From contig BRXU01000038.1 of assembly GCA_030267565.1 (NCBI GenBank), positions 434,001 to 498,000 of the forward strand: a stretch of DNA of 64,000 bases. Direction: 5' to 3'. A program made the position numbers and the translations under genes. The notes under the pieces were generated by a model. That model worked only from the letters and a program-made list of their open reading frames with translations, was not told where the DNA came from and did no database searches. Source of the DNA: Pleodorina starrii. Taxonomy: Eukaryota; Chlorophyta; Chlorophyceae; Chlamydomonadales; Volvocaceae. Positions 12,561 through 23,154 of the stretch are shown piece after piece. Each line of letters begins with the position of its first letter. The stretch's first letter is position 1.

Positions 12561-13337
12561 GAAGATTAGGCACCAATCCGCTCTTCGCATACTTCTCCTC
12601 CGAAACCAACTGCACGACTTTGAGGGACGCTCCAACCTCCAAGGCAGTGATGATGAATATCACCTAGAGGAATTGTTATACAATACAAGTAGATGAAATG
12701 CAGGCCAATGCCTGAACACTTTCATGGCTCTGATGAAATATACGCTTCACGAGGCACGTCCTGCTTATCGGGCTGTATTTTAAAGCTGCGAAACCCCCTT
12801 TTAATAATAGCGATGAGGATCTTTGCTTCGCTGTAAGTGTGGACAGTGAGCCACAGGTGAACCATTGGCTCACCTCTCCCAACCAGCTCACCAACACCTC
12901 TCTCAACCAGCTGCAGCTTCTCCGCACATATGCACATAGGCGTGTTACGTATAATCTTGTGTATATGGGCTCTCGTGCCGTTTGCATTATCACGCGCGGA
13001 TTTGTTTTGGTTCATTCCTCTCGCGCCCTAAATGTACAATTTGGGAGAGCGCAAGGGTTTACAGTACCCTGTTCTTATTCAAGGTGTTTAAACGCACCAT
13101 ATTACAGTGTAGTATGGCACGATCATGCGATAATGTTTAGGATGATTGGCTGCTTTTCATATTTCGGGTTTCGATTCATTTGATGTATCCGCTGTAAGAC
13201 TGGATTGCGACTACTTTTCATGCGCGGTTGCGTTGCCATCGCCTCGCGCCTGTACGGCAGCCGAAGTTAGGGTTACTGAATCGGTCACACGGTTACGATT
13301 GGAACACAGCTTTACGATACGGATTACGACACAGGAA

Positions 13338-13600
13338 ACATGATTAGGAAGTGGACCGGGTACGGGGTTAAGGTTTACGGGACTGGACGCAGGATTAGGA
13401 TTGTGACCCGGGCCGCAGGATTAGGTTTGGGACACTGCACGGGGATGTGGATTACAATCCCGCCCCTAGGATTTGGATACGAACCCCACTCTGGGATAGA
13501 GAATTGAAAGTGGTACCCCACAGCAGGGATTGAAGGATTGCTGACCAGTACCCACCCCTTGGATTGGAGGATTGGGACCCCTTTGCAACCCTCCGGAAGT
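13338..13600. repeat. Second decayed GGATTAG array
   Basis: Units of the same type as at 12306-12560, in the same orientation and more diverged. The 780 bp between the blocks holds no recognised gene. Confidence 0.65.
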
Positions 13601-14037
13601 AAAAGCATTATGATACTGAAGGAATATGTATCCTGACAACAAAACCTGCAGGTAAAAGGAAGAAAAATATACGTGAGTAATCACTGAAGCTGACTGGATG
13701 GCGGTAACACCCGTTGGACGAAGGGGACATAGCGGACCAAGGGCCTGGCACTGCGTTTCCGATCGGCCGCCGCAAACCTTGCCAAAACTCTCACTGGTAT
13801 CAGCCTAAGACAAAATGTGTTGGTCTCATTTTCGCAGTGAACTCCGTCTGCAATCCGCCGCCCCCAAAACTATTTTCGGCGGCATCTAATAAAGACGTAC
13901 GCTGCATTTCCTGGAAGCGCCGCAGCAGTGCCGCCGGAATTTTGTGGCCCTCATTGTGATGTCTGTTATCTAGAACTCACGTGTGCCGGTGTACAGGCGC
14001 AGTCTTGAAGCAAGTAAGCAAGCAGCTCTGCAACGCA

Positions 14038-14161
14038 CTGCACTGTCTACCTGCTACCCACCTGGCCGCCCTAGTCTGCACTGTCTACCTGCTACCCACC
14101 TGGCCGCCCTAGTCTGCACTGTCTACCTGCTACCCACCTGGCCGCCCTAGTCTGCACTGTC
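14038..14161. repeat. 38-bp tandem repeat, three copies plus a partial
   Basis: Copies start at 14038, 14076 and 14114 and are identical; a partial fourth begins at 14152. The unit starts CTGCACTGTCTACCTGCTAC. Confidence 0.95.
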
Positions 14162-15281
14162 CCCTATCCACCTACCTAGGGCCGCGCATCAATCGCATGG
14201 TTCCGTGCTCGTTACTTACTTCTGTGGCTCTGCTCACGGGGGTTTGCGAAAACTGTGCGGGAGCTCCGTCCGTCTGCGGAAAGAGCCGCGGTTAGTTAGT
14301 TGGACTCACGGCTGCTGCTGCGTGTGACACACGCACGTGCGTGCGACACGTGTCCTGCTGACGAGCTGATAATAAAGATGTGCGTGTTAGTTCACGGCCA
14401 CAGCCGAGGCTGCGGCCTCAAGGATGAAGAAGTGTACGACTGACGTATACGACCGGCAACGAAATAACGAACCCTCATTGCCCTCGCCCGCTCGCCGGCT
14501 GTATGTTCCGGGTGTCATTAGAAGAAGGCATGTGCGTGCGTGGCCATGCATTGCAGGTTGGGATTGTATTATTTTGATATTGTATTATTGCACATGCAAG
14601 GTGAAGGCGCAGCGGAACCTCTCACAGGCAGGCCCGTACCAACGAACGTTACTACTCATAATATAAGGGATGCCCGAAAAATAAAGTGGAGTGCGCGCGG
14701 GAATCCCCCTCATCCGTCGATCTCCGACGCGCGCACAGAGCTGCTCCCGTCTGCGATGGCAGTACGTACGTATCCATTGTTTCAGCAAAAGCCCAATCGC
14801 AAGATGCTCGCTCGTCAGTAGATTGACAGCTACACACACACCCAACCTCGGAAGCTCGGATATTGCACAGCCAGGATACGTTCTACACTATGCTCGCTTA
14901 TACTACGATTTACTCCTCCTTATTATTGCCGTGACTGAACAGCCGTGCGGAATAAGTAAGATCAGCCCGCGCGCCCGGGTCCGTCCGGCGGCCCTGCAGC
15001 AGCAGCAGCAGCAGCTCATGCTTGTATGACGGACGACGCACGCCACCGACGCATCGAGGCATCATCAACCAACCCACTACACGCAGGTTGCTTGCGGCCC
15101 CACATACCGTAACATACGTACTTGCACCGGCAGCCATACATCCCGCCGTGTGCACGGAAGGAACATGCTGCAATAATTGCTGCAACTAACCCTGCACGCA
15201 TGCACCAATCGAACCAATCGATGTACCGGTATGTATGCTTGCTTGCTTGCTTTCCACCTCGCACGGCGGTGTACGAATGCC

Positions 15282-15312
<31 letters not shown>
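15282..15312. repeat. ATG/GAT trinucleotide microsatellite
   Basis: About ten GAT units in a row, followed by a short degenerate tail. Confidence 0.95.
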
Positions 15313-16425
15313 CGATGATAATAACAGGCAGACTGATTACAGCAGCTTTCCCTGCTATGCTAGCTAGCCCTGCGCGCACACGTAGCATGTCCGTCGCGCA
15401 TTAATACGCACGCGCACGCATACGTATATAGACGACATACGTGACCATGCAGCACACACACACACATCTTTCCGATGCAGTGCGCACGCAGCAAAGCCGT
15501 ACATTACAGACGGCAGACGGGCGGACGGTAGCACTCGCGCTTCGGTACGCACGAACGCACGCACGCACGCACCCATACGGCACGACACGCGCGCGCTACG
15601 CACGCACATTGCAGTACGTACTGTATCCGTCGTACCTGCGCACGCACGCCAATGACCACGGACCTACCTCCACCACATATCGGATATCGCTGCAAACAAA
15701 TAAAACTACGTATTAGCACTCTGGGAAAACGAAGGGAAAACGAAGTATCCATCCTGCTGCTGCGTATCGCACCGCATATACTGCGACCGGCAATTGGTGG
15801 ACATGGGCCGACGGCGCGGACATGGACGGATGGACGGACGGCCCACGCATCCGCCGCGCGGACGGATAGATAGATGGACATACATGATACGTGCGTAGTA
15901 CAAAGTACGCACCAACAGTTCATGCATTCAAAATGCGGCCCCTAGCCTTACTTCGTTGTATTTCCGGGCCGATGCAATTAAGCCACGGCACATATGCTTC
16001 ATCATCATACATCAATGAATCAGACGCCAAATCGATAAGGCAAGATCGGCAGGCCAAGGCGCGTGCGTGTTGCTGCGCCGACCGAAATAAACGAACCCGC
16101 CGAATTGCGCAGGGTTGCTCGCGTCGCGGCTCGCACGCTGGGCCCCTACCTGCGAACGTGGCTTCCTCAGGCTTCCTTCCCAACAGCAAAAATATATAAC
16201 AGCCAAAAACATTCAACATGCAAAAAATGAATGCCGCACGCACGCAGAAGGACGCACATTAGTAATGTGGACGACGGAGATTTTGGACGACGGGAAAATT
16301 TTGCTTGGCGATAATGATGCATGTATGATCAGTGAACGGAATCCATAATGTTCGCCCGGATTCGTTAGTTGCGCACAACTATCTAAATCACTGCGTACGT
16401 ACCCCTACACGCACGCAAAGCAAGG

Positions 16426-16427
<2 letters not shown>

Positions 16428-16457
<30 letters not shown>
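16428..16457. repeat. CAG trinucleotide microsatellite
   Basis: Ten perfect CAG units in non-coding sequence downstream of the pherophorin gene. Confidence 0.95.
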
Positions 16458-16458
<1 letters not shown>

Positions 16459-16695
16459 TCCTAATCACGCACTCGCTCATCGCTACACACCGACACACCC
16501 ACACACATGCATACACGGCAGCCAAGGAAGACCATCAACGAATTCGTTCGAACGAAGAAAGACTTCCACCGATCGACTGCTGCTGCTCGACCATCCCGCT
16601 GCTGCTGCGATGTTAGGTGTCGATTACGGCGATTCATTGGATTTACGACGCACCGGTACTACGGCAGTACTACATACGGCAGTACTACGGCAGTA

Positions 16696-19600
16696 CTACG
16701 GCGTGGCCACGGTCTCGACGGCGCAGCACTTGGTCTCATGATCGAGCACGGAGTAGGTGCAGCCGCCGCCGCCGCTGTCAGCGCCCTGATTGTAGCACAT
16801 CTCCGCGGGGGTGCCACAGCTGCTGGCCCTCCTGTCCATCACCAAGCACAGGTTAAAGCCCTCATTCGCGACCCGGGAAGCGTCGAAGCCTAGTCCTCGG
16901 AAGGTCAGCACGCCGAACCGCTGCTCTGCGTTGGGCGGCTCCACGCTGTAGGCGGGCGACACGCGCACGCCGTTGAGCGTCGCGCGCTGGAGGCCGTTGA
17001 CAGCCCTGCAATGCAGGTCTGCGGGCGAGCGGGGGGGGGGCCAGCGCGTGTACCGGTAGCCGGTTGGTGGCGGGTTCAGGCAGATGAAGCAGCATGGCAG
17101 GTAGGGCCGGCAGCATGGCAGGGCCGGCGGGAGGCAGGGCAGGCACGCAACGGGAAGTAACTGAAGAAGCGAGGCACGCCGAAGCCGGAAGGAGGAATGG
17201 AATGAAGGACAAGCTGGCGCAGGTTGTCCCAAGAACGCGTCGTGTGTTGTCGCTCCCTAGCTAGCGCACTCCCGCTGGTCTCCGCGCGCGCAAGCTTTCC
17301 GGCTGTGGCCGCGTCCGCTGTCCTTGCCCGCGGCGGGCAGCGGTTGTGCCTTGATTCGTTCTACTTTTACGTTGTAGCGGGCGCGCCGGCCCCCCGCCCC
17401 CCGAGTCCTTGCTTGGATGCAGCGAACCCTCCTTGTTCCCGTGGGACCCCACCCACGTTCCCGTGGGACCCCACCCGGCTGTTTCCCGTGTCAATAGCAT
17501 TGACTTACGAATGAGGAACTGGATCTTGTAGATATCCATGGTAGCGCAGTTAAGGCTGCCGTTGGCAACGGGCGTCGAGGCGTTGATTTTGAAGCAGTAG
17601 GTCGCGGTGGTGGCGTTAGAGCTCTGAAGAGTCGCGGCTCCGAGTGCGTAGGGAGACTGGGCGGCGGGGATGTGCTCGCAGGAGCAAAAGGGAAACGGGT
17701 TTGTGATGGGCGTTGCACGACCCGGAGGGGGGAAAGATGGTGGCCTGCGAGGTGGAGAGGGGCTGGGCGGCGGCGGGCTGGGTGGCGGTGGGCTAGGGGG
17801 AGAGGGGCTGGGCGGCGGTGGGCTAGGGGGAGAGGGGCTGGGAGGAGAGGGGCTGGGCGGCGGTGGGCTAGGGGGAGAGGGGCTGGGTGGTGGTGGGCTG
17901 GGCGGCGGTGGGCTGGGGGGAGAGGGGCTGGGTGGTGGTGGGCTAGGGGGAGAGGGGCTGGGCGGCGGTGGGCTGGGCGGCGGTGGGCTGGGGGGAGAGG
18001 GGCTGGGCGGCGGTGGGCTAGGGGGAGAGGGGCTGGGGGGAGAGGGGCTGGGCGGCGGCGGGCTAGGGGGAGAGGGGCTGGGTGGAGAGGGGCTGGGCGG
18101 CGGCGGGCTGGGCGGCAGTGGGCTAGGGGGAGAGGGGCTGGGGGGCGGTGGGCTAGGGGGAGAGGGGCTGGGCGGCGGTGGGCTGGGTGGAGAGGGGCTG
18201 GGTGGTGAGGGGCTGGGCGGCGGTGGGCTAGGGGGAGAGGGGCTGGGTGGTGGTGGGCTGGGCGGCGGTGGGCTGGGGGGAGAGGGGCTGGGTGGCGGTG
18301 GGCTAGGTGGAGAGGGGCTGGGCGGCGGAGGGCTGGGGGGCGTGGGGCTGGGGGGCGATGGGCTGGGCGGCGGTGGGCTGGGAGGAGAGGGGCTGGGGGG
18401 AGAGGGGCTGGTCGGCGGCGGGCTAGGGGGAGAGGGGCTGGGTGGAGAGGGGCTGGGCGGCGGCGGGCTGGGCGGCAGGGGGCTTGGGGGAGAGGGGCTG
18501 GGCGGAGGCGGGCTAGGGGGAGAGGGGCTGGCGGGAGAGGGGCTGGGCCCCGGAGGGCTAGAGGGAGAGGGGCTGGGGGGAGAGGGGCTGGGTGGCGGCG
18601 GGCTAGGGGGCGAGGGGCTAGGGGGCGATGGGCTGGGCGGCGGTGGGCTAGGGGGAGAGGGGCTGGGTGGCCGAGGGCTGGGGGGCAGCGGGCTGGGGGG
18701 AGAGGGGCTGGGGGGAGAGGGGCTGGGCGGCCGAGGGCTGGGCGGCGATGGGCTGGGTGGCGGCGGGCTGGGGGGAGAGGGGCTGGTTTGGGGCGGCGGC
18801 CGCCGCGACGATGGGGGCGGTGACACCCGGAAGCTTGTGGGGTCTCCACCGCAGGTCTCCACGGCGGTGAGATTAATGGACAGGCTGCACACACCGGTGG
18901 CGCCGCAGGAGCCGCCGCCGCCTCCGCAGCAGTTGCCGTTTGAGCCGCTGCCAATGCACGTGAAGTTGCCGTTCAGGTTGCCGTCGTGGATCTGTGCGGG
19001 AGGGACGGAAGGAAGAGACGAAGAGGAGTACTAAGGAGGGAAGGAAGGAAGGATGGGTTGAGCGACAGGTACTGCTCCGTGTCATTTGCGAATAAAGCAT
19101 TAATTGTATGGATGGGACCTTGCAGAGTGTCAAACAAAACGGCAGGGGCCGCCTCGCCAAAAACAAGGAATTTCGGAAATTCTCCTGGTGTCTCGCAAAT
19201 ATGTTTCGTAAACGAAGGTAAAAAAAGTTTATCACTTTCGCAGGCATGAGGAAGGGTCTGCCGGTGCGAGCATCGCAGATTCGCAGACGCACAAATATAG
19301 GGGGTGGTGGGTTAGTTCCGAGTTGTAACGCGGTAACGGTACTTTTCGACGGTACTGTTTGAGGCCGGCTGCTCGCATAGTTCTTGAAATATTCCATTCA
19401 AAAATTTCCTTCGCAAAATTTAAGACGTTAATATTTAATATCAAATCTTTAACCTTTTCTGAGCATCGCAAATAATATCAGGAGCCTTCAGGAGCAGTAC
19501 GCAAGGTGGATGGACGCGCGAGGCGCGAGGCTGTGTCGCGCACGCACCTGGATCGGAAGCACCCGGAGACCGAAGGGAATGGAGAAGGTGAAGGTCTTGA

Positions 19601-20039
19601 TCGTGTCACACTTGCCCGTAAGCTTCTCCGTGCTGCTCGCACCGTTGCCGTCGCACTGCGACAGAGAGCATTGCGCGTCCCTGCAGCAAGCCCAACTGAA
19701 GCTGTCGCCGCCCTTGCACTCCGACAAATCCACAGTCACGCTGTGCCGGCCCGTGGCTGTGTCGGCGCCAGAGCAGCTGACGGTCAGGCAGCTGGCCAGG
19801 GCGCCGCAAGTCAAATCGCATTTGTCGCCCTTGCCGGGAGCCAGGGGGATGGAGGGCGGAAATGGTGCAGCGGCGGGGTACACGGGCACCGCAGTCGGCG
19901 GGTACACCGCGGCGGGGGCGGCGGAGGCGGGGGCGGGCGCAACCTCATCGGGAGCCCAGGCGATAGCCACTGACGGGGCGGCGGTGGCGGTGGCAGCGAG
20001 GCCGGCGGCTACCAAGACCAAAATGAGCCGAAGGGCCAT
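16696..20039 (-). CDS. Pherophorin-family extracellular matrix glycoprotein
   Basis: Minus-strand exons 19548-20039, 17509-18991 and 16696-17018 join in phase to 765 residues. Domains in order: signal peptide ([20 protein letters not shown]), a short Ala/Pro linker, an N-terminal Cys-rich domain (about 60-225), a rod of about 350 residues made of [16 protein letters not shown] repeats (about 228-580), and a C-terminal pherophorin domain. The last begins FPFCSC, contains YCFKI and KIQF, and ends with [13 protein letters not shown], the usual pherophorin closing pattern. Two globular domains around a hydroxyproline-rich rod is the classic pherophorin plan: prolines become hydroxylated and glycosylated, and the protein cross-links into the wall or matrix. 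NGS, NAT and NAS sequons are visible in the C-terminal domain. A TATA-like run lies near 20603-20613. The rod is read in one frame without interruption; its antisense frames are also open, but that reflects the repeat. Confidence 0.95.
17740..18790 (-). repeat. Coding repeat of the Ser/Pro rod
   Basis: Imperfect 15- and 30-bp units encoding SPPPP and SPSPP blocks of the pherophorin. On the plus strand they read GGGGCTGGGCGGCGGTGGGC-like. The array is prone to length change and assembly collapse, so the exact copy number is uncertain. Confidence 0.95.
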
Positions 20040-22437
20040 CCTTGGGAGCGAGCGTTGAGTTGATTTGCCAGGCGGATAGGTGGATGGAGCCGCGGCGCTG
20101 CGTTCGAGTTGAGAGGAGAGCAACGAAGGGAATGCAGGAAGGGTTTATTTTGGAGAGGCAGGCAGGCACGCAGGCAGGCAGGCAGGCAGGCAGGTGTAGG
20201 TGTACAACAATGCGACGTGGGCGGACGCCACGCTTTCGCGACCCCACAGGTCCTTTCGTGCGCCCTGGCTCGAAATGTGTGTGTGGCAGGTCAGCGAAAT
20301 TCCCAGCCGGCCGACATTAATAGATCTACTGACATTACCGGTATTTCTGATGAATTACCTTGATGAAGGTGAGAGCGGCGGACTGTTGCCAGCTATGGAG
20401 CGGCGATGAAGGGCAATCGATCTGACGACTGTAGGCTGCTGCCAGGGGCTGCGTGCCAGGCGGACGTATGTTCGCTACGTAGACTGATCTCGAGAGCTGT
20501 TGCCGGGTTTGACCGGGCTAGCTTCTGATGTGTGCAAGAGGGCGGCCGATGCCCCAATCAATCAATGTCCTGCCGATGTGATATGATGCTTCTGCATGCC
20601 CATCATATATATAGTAGAACTGCAGTCGTTTCGCATTCTGGATCCAGGTTAATATGTACGACCGGCCTTTGTTGCGATCACGACGTTTCGTATGCTGCGG
20701 CGGCTGCGGCTACGACCGTTTTCTGCCGGGTTTTTTAAATGGCTATGATCGCAAGGTAACTTCAGAGAGCAAGTGACTGCGACGCAAGTTTTTCTACAAG
20801 AAAAGGGTTTGTTCCCAATAACTGCCTTGCATTGCGGTCATGAGGTTCGTAGTCGTAGCCTCCTAGTTCGCGCCTGCTCAACTGCTGTCAACCTAAACAG
20901 GCTGCGGACAGGCGCGAGCGAGCGACGGAATTTATGCGGACGCGGCGGACCGCCGACCGCTGCTTGCCATGAGTACAGCCTGAACATAATGGTTTCCCGT
21001 TTTCATATACCGGTATTCTACTCTTTATGAAAGCAGCGATTTGCTGAGGCAGGTTCCCGAGCGGGCTTACATCGCTGTTGGTCATTCTGCGAACGACGGA
21101 TCGCCGGCGGCAGGCGAGTAGTCTGACGGACGCACACATAAGATTATTAACGGCACCCTGGCCGCACGTTTGTTTTAATACGTGCACCCGCCCTTCTGTG
21201 GGTTAACGTCCACGGACAGCCCCAGCTGTCTGTGTGTGTGTCACGATCGCTTATTATTCCCATAGAACGAACGAGCTGGAACGAGCGGTGATCTACCGGT
21301 GCCACGGCCGCCCAGGGAACAGAAGCAATTAATTAATTACAGAAGCAGAACAGAAGCAAGTCTGGTTTTCCTGAGGGCGGAGCTCGCTCTCGCGAGCAAC
21401 AGCCGAATGTACACCATTCTTGATTGACTATGTAGCTCCTTTGTAATTAATTATTATTGATTGGCGAAACCAAAACTGCTTTATTCGCTCATGATATCCT
21501 CCGCATTTCTTCCGAACTTTTAACCCATAAGTTATAACGGCAGATAACGGCGGGTCCTACGTAGCGTTGTTTATTTGGGAAATAAAGCGATCCCTTTATT
21601 TTTCGATCTCCTCCACAAGCCTTTCGTGATTATTATGGTAGTTGGTCTACCTTACCTACCCTGCCTACCCTGCCTACGATGGTTCCTGGTTGTCTGCGCT
21701 GGCCGGCACCCCGGGGTCGTTGGGGCGGGATCCGTCGAGGGAATGACCAAATCGTTCAAACAGACGCAATAATTCGTTTTCCTTTCGCGTTGCGTACCTT
21801 GAAGAACTAGTAACCTGGTAATGCGTAAGAATAGAGCTAGTCCAACAACCAAGCAACCACCTGAAGATGGCTGGCAACCAAGTAAGGTAAGGGTGCGTTG
21901 CTAGGGCAGGGATAGATTGGGTTGGTTACACTAAGGGTTACTCTCATGCGGTTATTAACCAGGTTGCGTTCTTACGTGCCGCACGTATCGACCAGGAGAT
22001 AATAAACAAATGCGTCTGCGTACGCTAGCTCTTTTTGGATATGCCCGTCAGAGAAACCATGATGAGGGGAGCCCGCCGGCTGCTTGGGTAGGGCTCCCAA
22101 ACTACCGTAACCAAGTACGCACGTACGTACCGGTACCTACTGCCGTCTTCCATCCGTCACGGTGACTGGATCGGCCGGTCATGGAGCGATCAAGCATGTA
22201 CAGCTAAAACCGACGGTTTCATCTGTACTCGAAGGAGAATTCGACGACGACAGACGTAAGACCAAGTAAGATCAAGTCACGCTAACGCATAATGCTTTGC
22301 TTCTCAGCTCGCTGTTCATTTCGAAAGGTCCCGAAGGTACACATCTGCTAGGACAGCTGCTACGACACGCAAGCAAGGTTCATTATTATCAGGCGGGCAT
22401 GTTGCTGGATGGATAGATGATCTGGGAAGCACGCTGG
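20040..22437. other. Upstream of the pherophorin gene, no gene recognised
   Basis: The left end holds the pherophorin leader and promoter, with a GGCA run at about 20157-20191. Beyond about 20.7 kb the sequence is moderately AT-rich and has only short open frames. Nothing else was recognised. Confidence 0.45.
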
Positions 22438-22532
22438 TGTAGCAGTCTTAGTTGCTAAAGGCCACTCGAGTTGTTTGTGCAGGTGTAGCTTAGGCTCTTA
22501 TAGCCTAGCCGCACTGTCGTACAGCTGCTACA
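22438..22532 (-). repeat. 3' LTR of the miniature element
   Basis: 95 bp, identical to the copy at 23055-23149. It follows the polypurine tract on the minus strand. Confidence 0.92.
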
Positions 22533-22545
22533 CTCTCCCCCCTTT
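22533..22545 (-). other. Polypurine tract of the miniature element
   Basis: AAAGGGGGGAGAG on the minus strand, directly abutting the 3' LTR. This is the expected plus-strand priming site. Confidence 0.85.
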
Positions 22546-23036
22546 GAAGGGAGACCGTCCCGGCTCCCGTGTTATTGGGATCCGAGCCTGTGTGCTCACC
22601 ATTACCTACCCCTACTATGCTCCTCAGAGAACCTGAGGTATGGTCCTAGAGCGTCTCTGGACTCCTACAGATAGCCCTTTCGGTTCGGAGTTTTTCGAGC
22701 ACGAGCCTGTTTTATTCGGACTGCTTGTGTGGAGGTCTGAAGTTTTGGGCGGGCCCACTAGCCCAGGGGCCAGTGCGGGCCGCGAGATTCGAACTGGAGA
22801 CCCCAGTGGGTCGGATCACTGCCGGTGGTACTTACGTTTCGCACCAGCCGCGATATTTGTGCTCACGCTGCACACTTTGTCAGCGGGCACACCGGACGTT
22901 ACCGGTTTGTACCAGGCGTAGGTCGTGACTACCTCTGGCACAGTTCGAATTGACTTCACAGTCCGGACATTGACGGCTCTGTGAGAATGATATGTGAGCT
23001 CTGTGAGACTCGATCTTCAGACCTCAGGAATTTATT

Positions 23037-23054
23037 CCTGATACTCGATACCAA
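23037..23054 (-). other. Primer-binding site of the miniature element
   Basis: The minus strand reads TTGGTATCGAGTATCAGG right after the 5' LTR. TGGTATC matches the complement of the tRNA-Met 3' end; the bases after it match only partly. Confidence 0.75.
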
Positions 23055-23149
23055 TGTAGCAGTCTTAGTTGCTAAAGGCCACTCGAGTTGTTTGTGCAGG
23101 TGTAGCTTAGGCTCTTATAGCCTAGCCGCACTGTCGTACAGCTGCTACA
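23055..23149 (-). repeat. 5' LTR of the miniature element
   Basis: 95 bp, identical to the copy at 22438-22532, followed on the right by the target duplication GCTGG. Confidence 0.92.
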
Positions 23150-23154
23150 GCTGG

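Larger units (their letters stand above)
10954..16695. other. Repeat-rich region without recognised protein genes
   Basis: This 5.7-kb stretch separates two minus-strand genes. The left end should contain the promoter of the secreted-protein gene and the right end the 3' UTR of the pherophorin gene. Its base composition is more AT-rich between about 11.3 and 13.7 kb. It holds a TIR element, two decayed GGATTAG arrays, a 38-bp tandem repeat and several microsatellites, listed separately. No open frame resembles a known protein. Confidence 0.45.
22438..23149 (-). mobile_element. Complete miniature LTR retrotransposon (TRIM)
   Basis: Two identical 95-bp direct repeats (22438-22532 and 23055-23149) start TGTAGCAG and end CTGCTACA, the TG...CA ends of LTRs. 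The element is flanked by a 5-bp target duplication GCTGG (22433-22437 and 23150-23154). Read on the minus strand, the bases after the first LTR are TTGGTATCGAG, close to the tRNA-Met primer-binding site TGGTATCAGAG, and the bases just before the second LTR are the polypurine tract AAAGGGGGGAGAG. The LTR also carries GGCTATAAGAGCC, a possible TATA box. The 522-bp interior has no long minus-strand open frame, so the element is non-autonomous. Identical LTRs imply recent insertion. Confidence 0.92.

Noticed and set aside
17670..19034. Long plus-strand open frame of Gly-rich repeats opposite the pherophorin rod
   Set aside because: It is the antisense of the Ser/Pro coding repeat; the minus strand has signal peptide, cysteine domains and phased introns.
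22780..22850. tRNA-like B box (GTTCGAATC on the minus strand) in the miniature LTR element
   Set aside because: No matching A box at the right distance and no cloverleaf could be drawn; not called as a tRNA or SINE.
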